NCBI GenBank assembly: GCA_001557505.1
Contig: LSAX01000009.1
Coordinates: 1,488,001-1,552,000, forward strand
DNA length: 64,000 nt
Direction: 5' to 3'
Origin: Reticulascus tulasneorum
Lineage: Eukaryota > Ascomycota > Sordariomycetes > Glomerellales > Reticulascaceae
A program made the translations under genes and the position numbers. How positions within the stretch are numbered: position 1 is the stretch's first letter; each line of letters begins with the position of its first letter. Below are positions 12,601-24,629 of this stretch, in pieces. The notes under the pieces were generated by a model, which was not told where the DNA came from, made no database searches, and saw only the letters and a list, made by a program, of their open reading frames with translations.

Positions 12601-13202
12601 TCGGAGGAGAAGGTGAGGCCGGCTGGGGGCTCATGAACTGGCGTTGGGTGGCCCATCCATGATGCAGGCGCCCGGGGTCTTCGTATGACGACGGTTGGGT
12701 GGGAGGTGATTCCCCCATCAAGCTGATCAGATTTCCGGGGGAGCCAGCAAGACCTCCTCTTGCCCAGTCGTTGTTTGTACTCGCAGCTGTGCTTGCGGAG
12801 ATGGAGGTGGTTGAAAGAGCGTCCAACGGAGGAGACACGGACGGGTTCCCATCGTAGGCAGGAATGGTGGGGTGAATCTCGGGAGACTGCACGGCAGGAG
12901 ACGACGCATTCGAAGCAGGGCTCTTAGACAGGTTGCTGTTTCTTTTGCTATGTCAGCGACTTCTGTGTTCGTGGCGCAAAGGAGAGTTCTGGCCGCTTAT
13001 CAAAGAGGCAGCAGAGACAACGTACGTGAATTTGCCCGCGGCGAGTTTCGTCACCGCGGCACTAACTCCACCACCATCTTTCGCGTTCTTCTTGTCTTTC
13101 TTTGCTGGTTGGCATGGTCAGTTAAAGATCGGTCCGCGGAGACCGTAGGGAATTGTAATGTCACGTCAGGTTTCCGCGATGGGGGGCTGGCTTACTCGGC
13201 AT
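9695..13202 (-). CDS. BCAS3-family WD40-like beta-propeller protein
   Basis: Large cytosolic propeller protein; animal BCAS3 binds phosphoinositides with PHAF1 at autophagosome formation sites. Exons 13202-13196 (7 nt), 13104-13026 and 12947-9695 give about 1112 residues. The start MPTKKDKKNAKDGG is assembled across two introns, and frames join exactly. The core begins YYFGFDNSPSYQ and carries propeller-type strands such as VVLTGYEGGLEIYSL and CSFLSFSPSGLSLFTASSKGD. Then come VDVAWSRPNGERIAMVTERGTVHLLD, a Ser/Arg-rich linker and a C-terminal BCAS3-type segment. The protein ends in an acidic tail with EDEDGFFEDD. The N-terminal 200 residues are low complexity. Without the tiny first exons the frame would start only at a GTG, which supports the spliced start. 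Fungal function is inferred. Confidence 0.8.
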
Positions 13203-16200
13203 AAGTGGTATTGCGCAGGAAGTAGGAGCAGTTCCCTGCCCAGACTGCGTTTCCTCGACGCAACTCAGCACGTCAGGGCAACTGATAGCTGAGTAGGTCG
13301 AAAAGTAATAGACGTGGAAGGCCAAGGGTTGTCGTCAGACGTATGTAAATGTGTATAGAAAAGGGCAACAACGGTATTAAGGAGTCGCGTAAGTTAATGA
13401 GGCCAGTTCGACTAGTTCTTAGAGGCTGGCTGGTCTGGATCTCGGGCGTCTGTCTATGCTGCTGGTGGACGGAATGGAAGAAGGCGAACGAAGGAACAAA
13501 GGAGTGGAATTTCCAACAGGCACAGCCAAAAGAGGAATTATGGATATCGCAAGAGACAAATCTATAGAAACTAATGGAAGGAAAGGTCAGTCAGAATCGG
13601 GGTTGTTCATGAGGTCTTGGTGTAGAGTTGGGATGAGCAACAAGGTCGAGAGCGTGAGTCGACCAGCTGGTGTCGATATGCGACACTGACACAGTCAGGT
13701 TAGTGTTAGTAGATAGCTTGGGAGCGGGGCTTTTCCAGTGACGGTGCTGGTGCTGGAGCTGCTGGTGAGGCCACCCCGGGGGGATGAGGGGGGTTCCGAG
13801 AAGGGGGCCGGGGGGGGGGGGGGGGGGGGGGGGGTGGGATGTGGAAGTTCCATCCTACTAGGTGCATTCCACAGGGGGCCATGGTTGGGGGAGAACATGG
13901 GGGGCCAGGGACGGGACACACACACACACCACACCTCACCACCACACACCACATACCACATACAGCCTGCAGCTGGGAAGCTACAGTACCTAGGAGAGAT
14001 AGGTACCTGGAATACAGTGCCAGCTTGTGCACAAGGGGACAGTACTCAGGGGTACTTATCCACTACATTAAGATGCAATCTCCATCCTTTATCATCTGGA
14101 TGGGCGCTACGACTAACGCAATTAACCTAACTCCCTACCTATGTACGTAGTTTGCCCGGGCCTTTCGCGAACCGGCATCGCTTTGCCCTTTGAACTCACC
14201 CGCTACCTACCTGAACTTGAACTACCTTAGAGCGAGTGGGTAGCATTTTAGTGGTGGGTATGGTAGGGAGGGAGTGCTATCTTTGTGCATTGGCATCAGG
14301 CACTGCAACCTAACCTCATCAATCAACAGCCTAGTTAGGTGCCTCGAGCTTAGGGAGAGGGGCGTTGGGAATAGAGAGCGACAGAGAGAGAGACAGATAG
14401 AGAGAGGGTGAGTGAGCGCGCGAGAGAGATAGAGGGAGGGGCCCGTGGCCATGAGTCCGCGTCGATATTGAGTACCCATACTATGCACCACCACCACCCA
14501 GCCTCCGATACGGTCGATTCGTTTCGTAGGCGGCAATGGCGCATGTACGAATGTGGCTGGGCTGTCGCACTGGTGACATCCTGTCAGGTTAGAGTCATTG
14601 GTGCCATTCATTACATCCGTATTGGCGAGAGGACTCACTTCCGTTCCCCGAGTGATTCATCAGCGCATGAACCCCTCAACACTTCGACTGGCTTCCCCCT
14701 CGAGCAGAACCCCACCCCACCTGACCTTCGGTGGAGGAGGGGTGACACGTCAGGTGAACCCGGCCACTCACGACTGGTTCAACGCCCACGAGAACACCAC
14801 ACCACATGCGCTGACGTATGATGGATGACCGGGCTGGGTTGGCTGCTGCTCCCTCTCTCCCTTCGTCATTGACATCCTGAGGAAGATCAAGGTAAACTCC
14901 CGTGCCCGGCGCGACCTGCCACGACTCGAGCCAATGCTGCATCGCCCGACATTCCAGGCTTGCCCATCGTGGTGGTCAATCGATGTTTCAAGTAGTTATT
15001 CTCGGGTCTACCACCACTCACCTGCCGCCCTACACCCCGTTTCGTACTAACGTCCATGGCGATCTTGTCTCGGCTCTCTGCGAAAGTCCAAAGTGAGCGA
15101 AACTAAATAATGGGCCAAACATTCCACACCTACAACAGTCTTTCAATATGCAAATGAGCCTTTTTGCTGTCCTCGTCCTTAGAAATGCCTGTATATAATA
15201 GGGTACTGTGGGCATGTGGAGACACTTCTCGCTGAGTAATACTACTGGATTTGCTGCGTCTTCTTGCTGTTCCACTGTTTGTTGAACTCTTACCTAGCAT
15301 GCCTCTAACGACACCGAAAGTGCAGTTAGAGATTGATTTATTGTACAGAAAACGTGACTGAGAAATCATCAGAACCATTGGATAGAAAGAGCTGCGTTGA
15401 ATACCTAGGAAGCATATTTAAATACCCACCAATACCACTTCCATGTCTAAGGAGATTCGTACGTCTCCCCTCATACCACTTTCCGGAATATTGTTTTCAA
15501 TGCAGGGCTTGTGCCTCTTTGCGCTGCGTACCCTCTCTATTGAATCTGTACTTCTCACAATTGCATAGCACAATCGAAAAGGGACTGGGCTGACTCTGGA
15601 TGAAGGTTGCACAGCTTCCTCTGTTTCTTCGGAACTGGCAGCTGGGAGCCGTCAAAGAATAAGTTAAATTGGCGCCATCGTGGACAGCAAGGTATTAGAC
15701 AGTAGTTGGAGAGATCTTGCGTTAAGAGTTTGATTGCATGCACGGAACACGAGCTGAATGATACATGGTACGTGCATGGCTTTCAAGCTCGTCTTATATC
15801 GTCTTCAAAGGCAGAGAGATCAAAGGAGGAAGCGAAATCTGGCGAGTAAGAAATATCGGGCTCTGCCCGACACAGTTCACTTTGTAACGGAACAAATCCA
15901 TCTCCGGAACTCAAGCGAGTGTATCGGGATCCGCGACCGAACCGAGAGTGGGGTTGCGGGGGGTTTGTTCCGGGATATCGGCCTCCAGCGCCGAGCTCTC
16001 GGATTGATGGCCGATGAAGAGACGCTGCTCATGGAAAGGACATCCGGTATAGGTGCAATGTAGAGACTGGCCCCAGCGGTTAACACCATATATTCTCTTA
16101 AATTTATAATGGAGGTCCACTCCTTTAATTCTATTTGAAAAAGTGTGCTTTCACTGGTTAACTCATCCTCCCCATGGAATTTCCTGCCAACGCTCTCCAG

Positions 16201-16703
16201 ATCCAGGTCGTCAAGGGAGGGTTTTGCAAAGCCAGTGCATTTCTTACTTCAAATACAGACAATGTAGCCCGAGCTGATCGCCTGCTATCCAGTTGCATAG
16301 ATCTTCGGTGACAGACCTGGTACCAACCCGGCTGTTGTCTAGCTAGCCCAAAACGCTGGCTCTGATATTGCCTCATGACCTTGAACTCTCAGGCCTTCCA
16401 CTAACGATACTAGCCTACAGTGTGCTGGTATCACAGCTAGGGATGGCTCCATTCGTACGCGTCACACGTGAATGTGGAATTGGTTTGCTCGACAACTGAT
16501 AGATAGTGGTGAGATAGGTGTCACCTCTCCTGCTATCTATGATGAAGATAGAAACACTGGTATTAATTATGAGTTTAATAGAAATGTGGCTGCACGATAG
16601 AAATAGAGGTCTGCACCATGCTCAATCTGAGCCTCGTAGTTCCCCTTAACACATATGATATTCAACCCCTTTTTTTATCACAACAGGAATATCACCACCT
16701 GCC
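13203..16703. other. 3.5-kb gene-free region
   Basis: Upstream of the BCAS3-like gene and downstream of the HET gene. It contains a 25-G run, an AC-rich stretch near 13917-13965 and GA-rich runs at 14372-14440. No open frame here resembles a protein I know, and none has splice partners I could join. Confidence 0.5.
13810..13834 (+). repeat. Homopolymer of 25 G
   Basis: An unbroken G tract about 600 bp upstream of the BCAS3-like start codon (a C tract on that gene's sense strand). It can form G-quadruplexes. The exact length in raw sequence may be unreliable. Confidence 0.85.
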
Positions 16704-19676
16704 TCAAATGATGGTGATGGTATAGACCTTGTACGATCGCCCCTCGTCGTCAGCTTTAACAGTGTCCATGCTTTCATACAGTTCCTCATCCAGATCTGAT
16801 GGCGCCTTCTCGTCAACTTTAACGGTGTTGGCATTCGCACGCAGTTCCTCAAGTACAGCATTTATCACCTCGCCATCAGTTTCGGTGGTGTAGCCTTTTA
16901 CACGCATATCCTCAATCATAGCCTTTAGCTCCTCAGCACCCGCTTTAACAGTGTCAGCATTTTCATGTACTTCTTCATCCAGACCTGATGGCTCCTTGTC
17001 CTCAGCTTCAATGGTGTCGGCAAATTCTGGTACTTCCTCAATTAGACCTGATGGCTCCTTGTCATGAGCCTCGACAGTGTCGGCATTTCCAAGTAGCTCA
17101 TCATCCAACCCTGATGGCCCCCCATCGTCAGCTTCAATGGTGTCGTCATTCTCATGCAGCTCCTCGATTAGACGTGATGGCCCCCCATCATTAGCCTCAA
17201 GAGCGTTGGCATTCAACCGCATTTCCTCAAGTACAGCTTCTAGCCACTCGATATCAGCTTCAGGGGGTTCGGAATATTCGTCCACTCCATCATCCAGACC
17301 TGATGAGCCCTTGTCGCTAATCCATCTCTCGAATGTCCACCACGGGTGTTTTTGGCGTATCTCCAACGGTGCATGGGCCTCGAAATATCCGACGCGACGA
17401 TATTGGCCCTTCTCATTGCCGGTGGGGAGGAGAATCAACCCGAAGGTGTACACGTCTGGATTGGTGTTGAGATATGCAGTTTTGAACCCCATCAGATAGC
17501 ACGATACTCCGTGCTCCATAAGCAATGCTCCGGCTGCCCAGTCATCCCAGACAAAGAGTATTACTCCGCCAAAGAATCCAAATTGTATTTCCCCGGACTC
17601 GGAGAAGAAGTCCTTGGCCTCGTCTCCAGGGTGCGGGCTGATCTTGTACTCAGCTATCGGACCAGAAATTCGCAGGAAGCCCGAGACTACGGATCCGAAT
17701 TTATCTGTCTGCTTTGGCGTGGTCTGGGCATCGATGATCTTGATGTAATCCATGTGGGGGTAGTTAGAAGCAATCAACCTCGAGGGCCAAGCAATCTTGC
17801 CCTCCACCGAAGCCCAGGACCATGATGGCGCCATGTAACTCGACGGGCGGTAGGGGACGTCGACGTCGGTCGGCGGGTACGTTCCCCAGATCTCGCCGCA
17901 CGCGCCCATCGTGTGCCATAGAAGGTTCCGGCTAAGGAGATGATCCCACACTCCCGCCAGGTAGTTCAACGGCACCGCCGGGTCCGGCTTATGGACTCGT
18001 TGAACCTCCCTTGCCAAGCCGGAGAGCGCCACCAGCTTATCAGACATGAAAGTGAGTTTTCTCCGCGTAAAATCTCTGACTATCTGATCCCAGACAAGAC
18101 AGAGCCTGAATACACAGCCATCCGGGGAATCTGCGAAGTGCGACCACTGCGTCAGGGAGTCTCCGGTTGCAAAGCCGTCGGGGAAGCCTTCGCATGCACA
18201 TCTCGTACGACACTCCCACCAAATCTGCTTTTCCGCGAAACTCACCATTCTCCGAGCTAGAAGGCGTTCTTGCAAGACCCAGGCTCTCTCGTTTAGTGGT
18301 GATCGAAGGACGTCCTGATGGAATCGGTTTTCGTCGTAGTAAATGAGAGGAGCCTTGCTCCACTTTGCCCAGGTGGGCTTGATGAGGCAAGACCCGGTTG
18401 TGAGTGGATGTCTCTGTCGGTAGAGACCCCCTTGCCCATCTGACGATGCCGCTGCAGAGATGTTCAAGAAAGACCCCGAATACACCTCTGCCATTGTCGC
18501 AGCTTCTTTTGACCAGTCGTCTGGTGAGTCCTGAATAATGCACAAGGCATCGATCCAGATATATCGCTTTCCGAGTCTCCTGGTAAAGTCGATGGCCTCG
18601 GAGAATGTCAAAGGTAGTTGGTCTGCCGGAATTTCTCGTTGGAAGAGAGTGTAATTTGCCGTTGTTAGCTTAATTAGAGGCCCACTACCCCAGCGATGAC
18701 TGAGCGTGGTGTATTCAACAGAACCGGAAAGGCGTGCTGACTCGACCAGACATACCCGTCCATCACCGTTGGGCTCTCCGACGTCGAGAAGTCTGGTGGG
18801 CAGTCTGTCCGGTGGCGAGCATTGGCAAAGATCGTGGTCCTCTGAGCAAGACTTCAGCCAAGTCTTGACTCTCTCCAAAGTCTCGCCAGAAGCTGTGTGA
18901 GATGACTTTGGGCATTCGGGAACAGCTATTATACATCCTTCAGTTGTTTGCCCGCATTATGGGGCTTCTAAATTCGGCACTAACCATTGTTTCGCAGATG
19001 CTCTAGTTCAATTACACCAAGTTTTGAGTCGTACTCCGTGGTATGAATACGCCTCATGAAGTTGGGTAAATCATCCAATATCTCTGGGGTGCTATCAGCA
19101 AGCGATTGAAACCGTTGTTTGGGGAGCCTTCGATACCTTCCATAGACCGCTCTTCTCTTGGCTTCTCTTCAACCTTCTTGATGTTGGGACGTACCCTGAC
19201 CCAGTAAGACTCCTTTACGTCATCTGATCGCTCGAAAACGTTCATCCTTGAGAAGGTTGTTAGTGTTATATTGACTTCAACGTCAATAGGATCATCTTGG
19301 CCGGAGGTTTGCTCGGGGGCTTGCAGTTTCGCAGCAGTCGCAACTGGCATGCAGTCAAGAATAAGATAGCAGAAGTGACAGTCACCATTGGCAGACTTTA
19401 TGAGCTCCTGCGAGTTGTACGTTACGTGATGGTCGTCGTCGTTATCGGGGTCCTGCTGTGAATCATCGCTGAACAGACTTGTGCATTTGTTACAGAGCGC
19501 TTGAGGTTCTGGTTCTGCAACTTCTCCCTTGAGGATTATTAGAAAACTCATAATCTGAAACCAACTTTTTTTAAGGATCGACCTAATCAAGATAATATAA
19601 GAATTGAGAGATAGATTCTCACCTGGAGGCTAGGTCCACTCGGCCCTGCTTCAGCAGATGCTCTAGCCGCACTCAT
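16704..19676 (-). CDS. HET-domain incompatibility protein with C-terminal tandem repeats
   Basis: HET proteins trigger non-self recognition and cell death after hyphal fusion (family knowledge). Exons 19676-19623, 19527-19137, 19083-18985 and 18925-16704 give 921 residues. The intron at 19136-19084 has a GTATCG donor and a CTGAT branch, and restores a frame that otherwise appears broken. The N-terminus holds a Cys-rich LCNKCTSLF segment and GDCHFCYLIL. The HET domain follows at about residues 230-380, with YTTLSHRWG, YIWIDALCIIQDSPDDW and YSGSFLNISAAAS. A long variable region follows, with WVLQERLLARRMVSFAEKQIWWEC. The last 176 residues are eight 21-residue acidic repeats. The start exon encodes MSAARASAEAGPSG. 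The acceptor of intron 1 could instead be at 19555, adding nine residues. The gene looks intact. Confidence 0.87.
16731..17234 (-). repeat. Eight tandem 63-nt repeats in the HET gene
   Basis: Eight in-frame units of 21 residues with a pattern close to LxEEhxxNADTVEAxDxEPSG. Units begin VLEEM, LIEEL, LDDEL, LIEEV, LDEEV, MIEDM, VLEEL and LDEEL. The period is exactly 63 nt, so copy-number changes would keep frame. Units are strongly acidic and probably helical. Confidence 0.9.
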
Positions 19677-20802
19677 GTTAACTATTTCAATAGACAGATC
19701 GTTTATTCAAACTCTAACAAGGGTGGCGCTGAAAAACGTGTGGTGTGGCTGTTATTCGTTTTTACTAAGAGAACGTAAATCGATGGCGCTGAGGCTAGAA
19801 GCAACAAGAAAAGTTGGGCTGCGACGGTCTCCAACAGCATCAAATTGCCCAACGTAAATGTAGAGGAGGTGCCTAAGGCAGACGTGCAGGTAGAAGTAGT
19901 TGTAAGGTAAATGATATGAGTGCTTGGGGACGAGGCTACGGGCATGTCTTGCATGAAGAGTCTTAAGTGTAAGGATAAGGCTATAATGTAACGTGCGGCG
20001 AAATGCCATGTTACCTTGTTCCTGAGCGGCATAACTAGTAAGCCGAGCATTTGGTTTTGAGTTGATGTTTTGCACTACTATTCCTAAAGCTTTCTTCTAG
20101 CTCTAACCAACTTAACAACTTTACTAACACACCAAGCGCTACATACAACTACTCTCTTATAGCGCTGGCAAGCAATAATGCAAAGATGATTAGCTACTGC
20201 CGGCCCTCACAGTAATGGTTGACAAGTTCGGCATCTGGATATATGATCCTGCTCCCTTACAGCAAATTAAATGTATGTATGGCAGCATGGTTATGCATTT
20301 CAAGCTCCACAAGTAACGTTTGGCTTCGGGTAATCCGCATTTATAACCTATGCCTCAATACTTATGAGGAATAATCCTTCTCGGCCAATGTAAACAGAGG
20401 GTTAGGGTTGATCAATGGTGGGCCGTTTAGAACTGCTTGCTAACTTAGATCCTTGCTGTTCCTGAACCCCGATTTATACCTATATATGGGTCGTTCCGGC
20501 ATTGCAATAACTAAGTCAAGTATATACGGCTGGTGACTCCCAACACGGGATACCCGTGAACAATTCGTGACCTACTCTCGCATGATGCGGTGCTTAATGT
20601 TTTGATTTATGCATGCAAAAGCTATGCTACACAGGTCTGCTGTTGTACTGTACAATTCAGACAACCCGGAAAGCCTCCAAAGACTCCGGATGGAAGATTC
20701 CAAAGCGCCGGCGTCGACTCCCGTCGGCTCATTGAATACCAAAACGCCTCTTGTGTTGCCTGAGGCCCAGTATCCGATTTTCCTTCGATCGAGTCCACGA
20801 CT
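19677..20802. other. AT-richer intergenic, HET / ING
   Basis: 1.1 kb with visibly lower GC than its neighbours and only short frames. It should include the HET promoter. No transposon signature recognised. Confidence 0.45.
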
Positions 20803-23380
20803 CTACATCCTGATGCCCCTGGCGCTGACTTCTCCTCGCTCGCCGATATTCAGCTTAACTCGACAATCCGGGCAGTACCATTTAGTTGTGCGGGCAGGAA
20901 TAGCGGCAAGCTCAACACACTCCAAATGGAACCATTCTCTGTCGCAGTCCTTGCCCATCTGTTAGCCTTCATCTAAAGCTTGACGAGATATTGCTTGCCA
21001 GACTTGGCATACTTACATCGTTATCGCACGAAATCATGGTGCCAAAACTAACTCTATTGCAGAGGCAATATTTCGGCTCATCGGGGTCAATTGGGTTGCC
21101 CTCGTCGTCAACATCCTCCGTTTCTACTTCGGTTGGGGCGCCTTTATCTTTCTTCTTCTTCTTTGGAGCCGCCTTTCGCTTGCCTACGGCGCTATTACGG
21201 CCAGAGTTGGTTGTGTTGACAATGCCGGGAGCGGGTCTCTTAGTCTTCTTCCTCGGTAGTCGCGGCTCGGGCGCTGGCGTATTTCGCGCGGTACTGGCGC
21301 GACGGGGTCTGTCAGCAGCGAGTGACAGCGGCGGCTCCTGACTCATGGCCTTTCCCCGTGAGCCGGGCCGGCGAGATGAGAGCATCTCTGGAATTGGTGT
21401 AGTGGCTGGTGTAGCAGCTCGAGAGCTGGATTGCTTCACCGATGGCGCTGCCGAGGACTGGCGCTGTGACTGTGTTCCCGACTGCGGTGTTTCCAGCTGC
21501 GTCTTCTTTGCTGCGTCACCTCTGGTTTCTCTCTTGACAGTCTCGCGCACTGGTGGAAGAATGGGCGTGGTTGACTTCTTCGGAGACAGGACAGGAGCTG
21601 GTATATGTGTCTCTGCCGGGGGCTTGATTGGCACAATGGCCACGACCGTGTGTGGGAGAAGTGTGGAGGCTGCTGGCGAAGTAGCAGACTTTGTTGCGGC
21701 CACTGACGAATCCTGACCTGGAATGGGTATTGGGACAGGAGTAGTAGATTGAGGAGTGGGGTTTGAGCCACTTGGAGTGAGTTGGGGTGGAGGAATAGGT
21801 GTTTCGGCTGGAGGTTGAACGTTGAGATTTGATTTGAGTTGTGGGACTGGGACTGGAGTCTCGGTTTTTGTACGCTTGATCGGCGGTCGAGCTGAAGGGC
21901 TATCAGCCAAATCCGGCTTTTCAGCTTCAGCTTCGGTGATTGAATCACGTTTGCGCTTTCCGTTCGATTTTGGCTTCGCCTTGGACTTAGATGCCCCTTT
22001 CGACGACCCTTTTGGAGCCTCTGGCGCGCTTCCCGAAACTGATGGGGTTGGTTCAGCCATGAACAGTCGCGCAGCCTCTCTAAGTTGTCTGGCTGATTCT
22101 TCTGCTTCCTCCGCGGCCTGCTTCGCGAGTGCTTCTCTCTTCAGTTTCTTAGCCTCGTTGAGTTTCATGCCCCGGTTGCTTAATTGGACTTCGTCCGCCG
22201 CCAAAGCTTCAGCACTGATTGCGCCTTCTGGAGTATGCTGGGCACCGGATTCAGAATCAACAATCAAAGGTGGAGCAGCATGCTCGAAGCTTTGGCCCTC
22301 GTCTTGTGCCTTCTTCTTTGCATCTTTGAACGCGTCAACGCCGCGACCGAGCTGTTTCAGCTCCCGCAAAATCATGGTATCGCTTGGATTCCACGTCGCA
22401 TTCTTCTTCATCCGCTTTCTCAGCTTTGCAAGTTCCCACGCAGTCAACTGCAGCCACGGGGCATCAGCGCTACCAATGACCGCATTTTCAGGAGGAGGTT
22501 TCAGCACCACTGATGTGCCAGCCGGTGCAGCCGCTGGAAGCATCAGTGTTGAGGAAGGTTTGGGAGGCCGCGAAGATGGCTTCGGGGTTTTTTGAAGCCT
22601 GGGCGGCTTCTGGCCTTTAACCAGCTTGATGCGCGGCCCAGGGGTCGTCCGAGCAGGCGTTCGTCGAGGCAGAGAATCAGAATCATCTTCTGATGAAGAT
22701 TCCGAACTCTCATCTGTGTATGTTTCGAAGTGATCATAGGGAGCTAGCACCTCTCCAGGGACCGTAATTCTAGGAACTCTGTGACGCCGGATCCTTTCTC
22801 CATCATCGCCGACACGCAACGTCAACTTGGGAGCCCGTAGGAGCTGAGGAGACTTTGATGCCGCCACCGGGCTTTTCTGTTCCTCTACGGTGGGGTAGTT
22901 CTCTTTCATGATCTGAAGTTTTGCAAGTATTGTCTTCGCCCGATTATAGTGACGATTTACGTTCTCGGCCATCCGAACCGCTTCGGCATGAGAGAAGACT
23001 CGCGAGCTGACCGCACGGTTGAGATTCTCGGATATGTCTGCGCGCAGTTGTACCGGACTCGGGCGTTGGTCTGCTGCCAGAGTTGGAAGCTGCCCCCATG
23101 CGGTGGTGAGATCGTGAACGTTGAGTGACGCTTCGCTGTAAGTTTGATCGAGCTTTCCGATCAGTGTCAGGGAGCGCATCATGTCGGAGGGGAGGTATTC
23201 GGTAAAGTCAAGGAAGTCGGTGACGGTTGCTTGCGCATCTGGATCTGCGCGCATGTCAAGCGAACCAAGGGGATTGTTGATGGAGCCGAGCGACTGGTGA
23301 ATGGCTTGTTCCATCGAGGTTTTGTTCTTTGGCGAGACGTCCTCGTCCATGTTGCTGGCGCGGTCGTCCATCGGAGCCAT
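20803..23380 (-). CDS. ING-family PHD-finger chromatin protein (Pho23/Yng-like)
   Basis: ING proteins recruit histone acetylase or deacetylase complexes to H3K4-methylated nucleosomes. Exons 23380-21017 and 20949-20803 give 836 residues, much longer than the yeast proteins. The ING helical domain is at about residues 48-165 and includes FTEYLPSDMM and AVRMAENVNRHYNRAK. A long Pro/Ser/Ala-rich low-complexity middle carries basic clusters. The C-terminal PHD finger reads YCLCNRVSFGTMISCDND, then DCDREWFHLEC, then KWYCPDC. All C4HC3 ligands are present, as are the Tyr, Met and Trp of the methyl-lysine cage. I chose the acceptor at 20950 over the AG at 20959 because the branch site CTAAC runs straight into that AG. 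This choice also gives the usual C-x4-C spacing. Confidence 0.9.
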
Positions 23381-24629
23381 TGTAATAGCAGCTACTTGCG
23401 GTCAAACGCGATATATACCTCATCCTAGATGTATTAACAAGTGTATGTTAGAAGGTGCGGCTACTTCGTGAGCAGCAGTCGTTGCGCGCATCAGTTGAAG
23501 TTGCAGGTCGCGTTCTCGAAAGCAGGCGCGATGCGTGATGTTCCCTTTAGCTTCACGAGCTTCGTGTGGGGCCAACAGGGGGCTGCTCGAGACAGAAGGC
23601 GGTCCGTGCTCGAAAACGGGGGTTATAGTCTTAGCTAAGCTAGTAGCATTGTAGGCTTGGTTTATCCTCAGGCACCAAATGCCCTGCAATCATCCGAAGA
23701 TTGCCCAACGGAAATACAACTACGTACGCTTTAAAACGAACTACGGCAGCTTACTTAATCCTAATTAGCAGCAGTTCATCGGAGTAAAAATCAAAATAAG
23801 ATCTCCTATCTATTAAAAGAACCCTCTGTAGAATACTGCTTTAGAAATTGTGAGAATAAATCTCTCCAGACCTCCCAGGTTGAGCACAGCAAAAAAGGTG
23901 CATGCCCTAGGTAATATCTTGCGTTTTTCTGGTCAGCCGTCTCTGTCCCTGGGGCATTCAGCCACTCACAGGAATGGAACTCCACCTCCACCAAAAACGT
24001 CCGCAGCCTCAGCCTCAGCTGCATGACCACTTCAAGGCGTCCAGCTGGGAGTCGAATTTCTTGGGCAAGGCCCCAAGAATCTTATTATTCAGCAGATGGG
24101 AGGCCGCCGGCCAGCCACATTGGGGCAGTTCCTCCCAAACGACCAGAGCCGCCAAACTTGGCACCGCTCGGCTGCGATGCACGATGATGCGCAAACATTT
24201 TTGCATTTTCCTAGTTTTGACTTGAATCGAAGCCCACTCTGACCTCGTTTGTCTCCTTTGGGCCGACGCCTTGCTCTGACGGGAAGGTAGTTGACTAGGT
24301 CGGGCTTGTCGCTTAGGTTTGTGGCTGGCTTGAACGCCTTGCAGGTGGGCAGGCATTTCGTTTCTATTATTTACTCCATAAACGACAAACAAACCTCCGA
24401 GGTTTCCTCTATACCCAATATATCCCTACAGGTTTCGGGATCTCAAATCTTTTACACCGCAAATGTCTCCTACTGGTGAGAACAAGCAGGGTTTCAGATG
24501 CTTCACACCAGGCAGCACTTTCACCGAGCACCGCTGCCGCCCTGACTCTTCCTCGGGCGTGTTTTGCCCTAGTCTATCATATACCTGGAGCCTAAGCTTG
24601 GCCGACGTCGAACCCGAGCCTATCTCATA
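23381..24629. other. 1.25-kb intergenic, ING promoter side
   Basis: Presumed ING promoter and 3' region of the bactofilin-like gene. AT-rich patch at about 23690-23840. No gene supported. Confidence 0.45.

Noticed and set aside
19054..19140. Apparent frame break (pseudogene) in the HET gene
   Set aside because: A 53-nt intron at 19136-19084 with CTGAT branch and CCCCAG acceptor restores frame exactly, so the gene appears intact.
19157..19194. 38-nt alternative intron in the HET gene with a GTACGT donor
   Set aside because: It also restores frame but is too short and lacks a branch site; the 53-nt intron is better.
21822..22595. 257-codon open frame antisense to the ING gene
   Set aside because: Composition (Ser/Ala/Phe-rich) mirrors the Pro/Lys/Glu-rich ING coding strand; a shadow frame.
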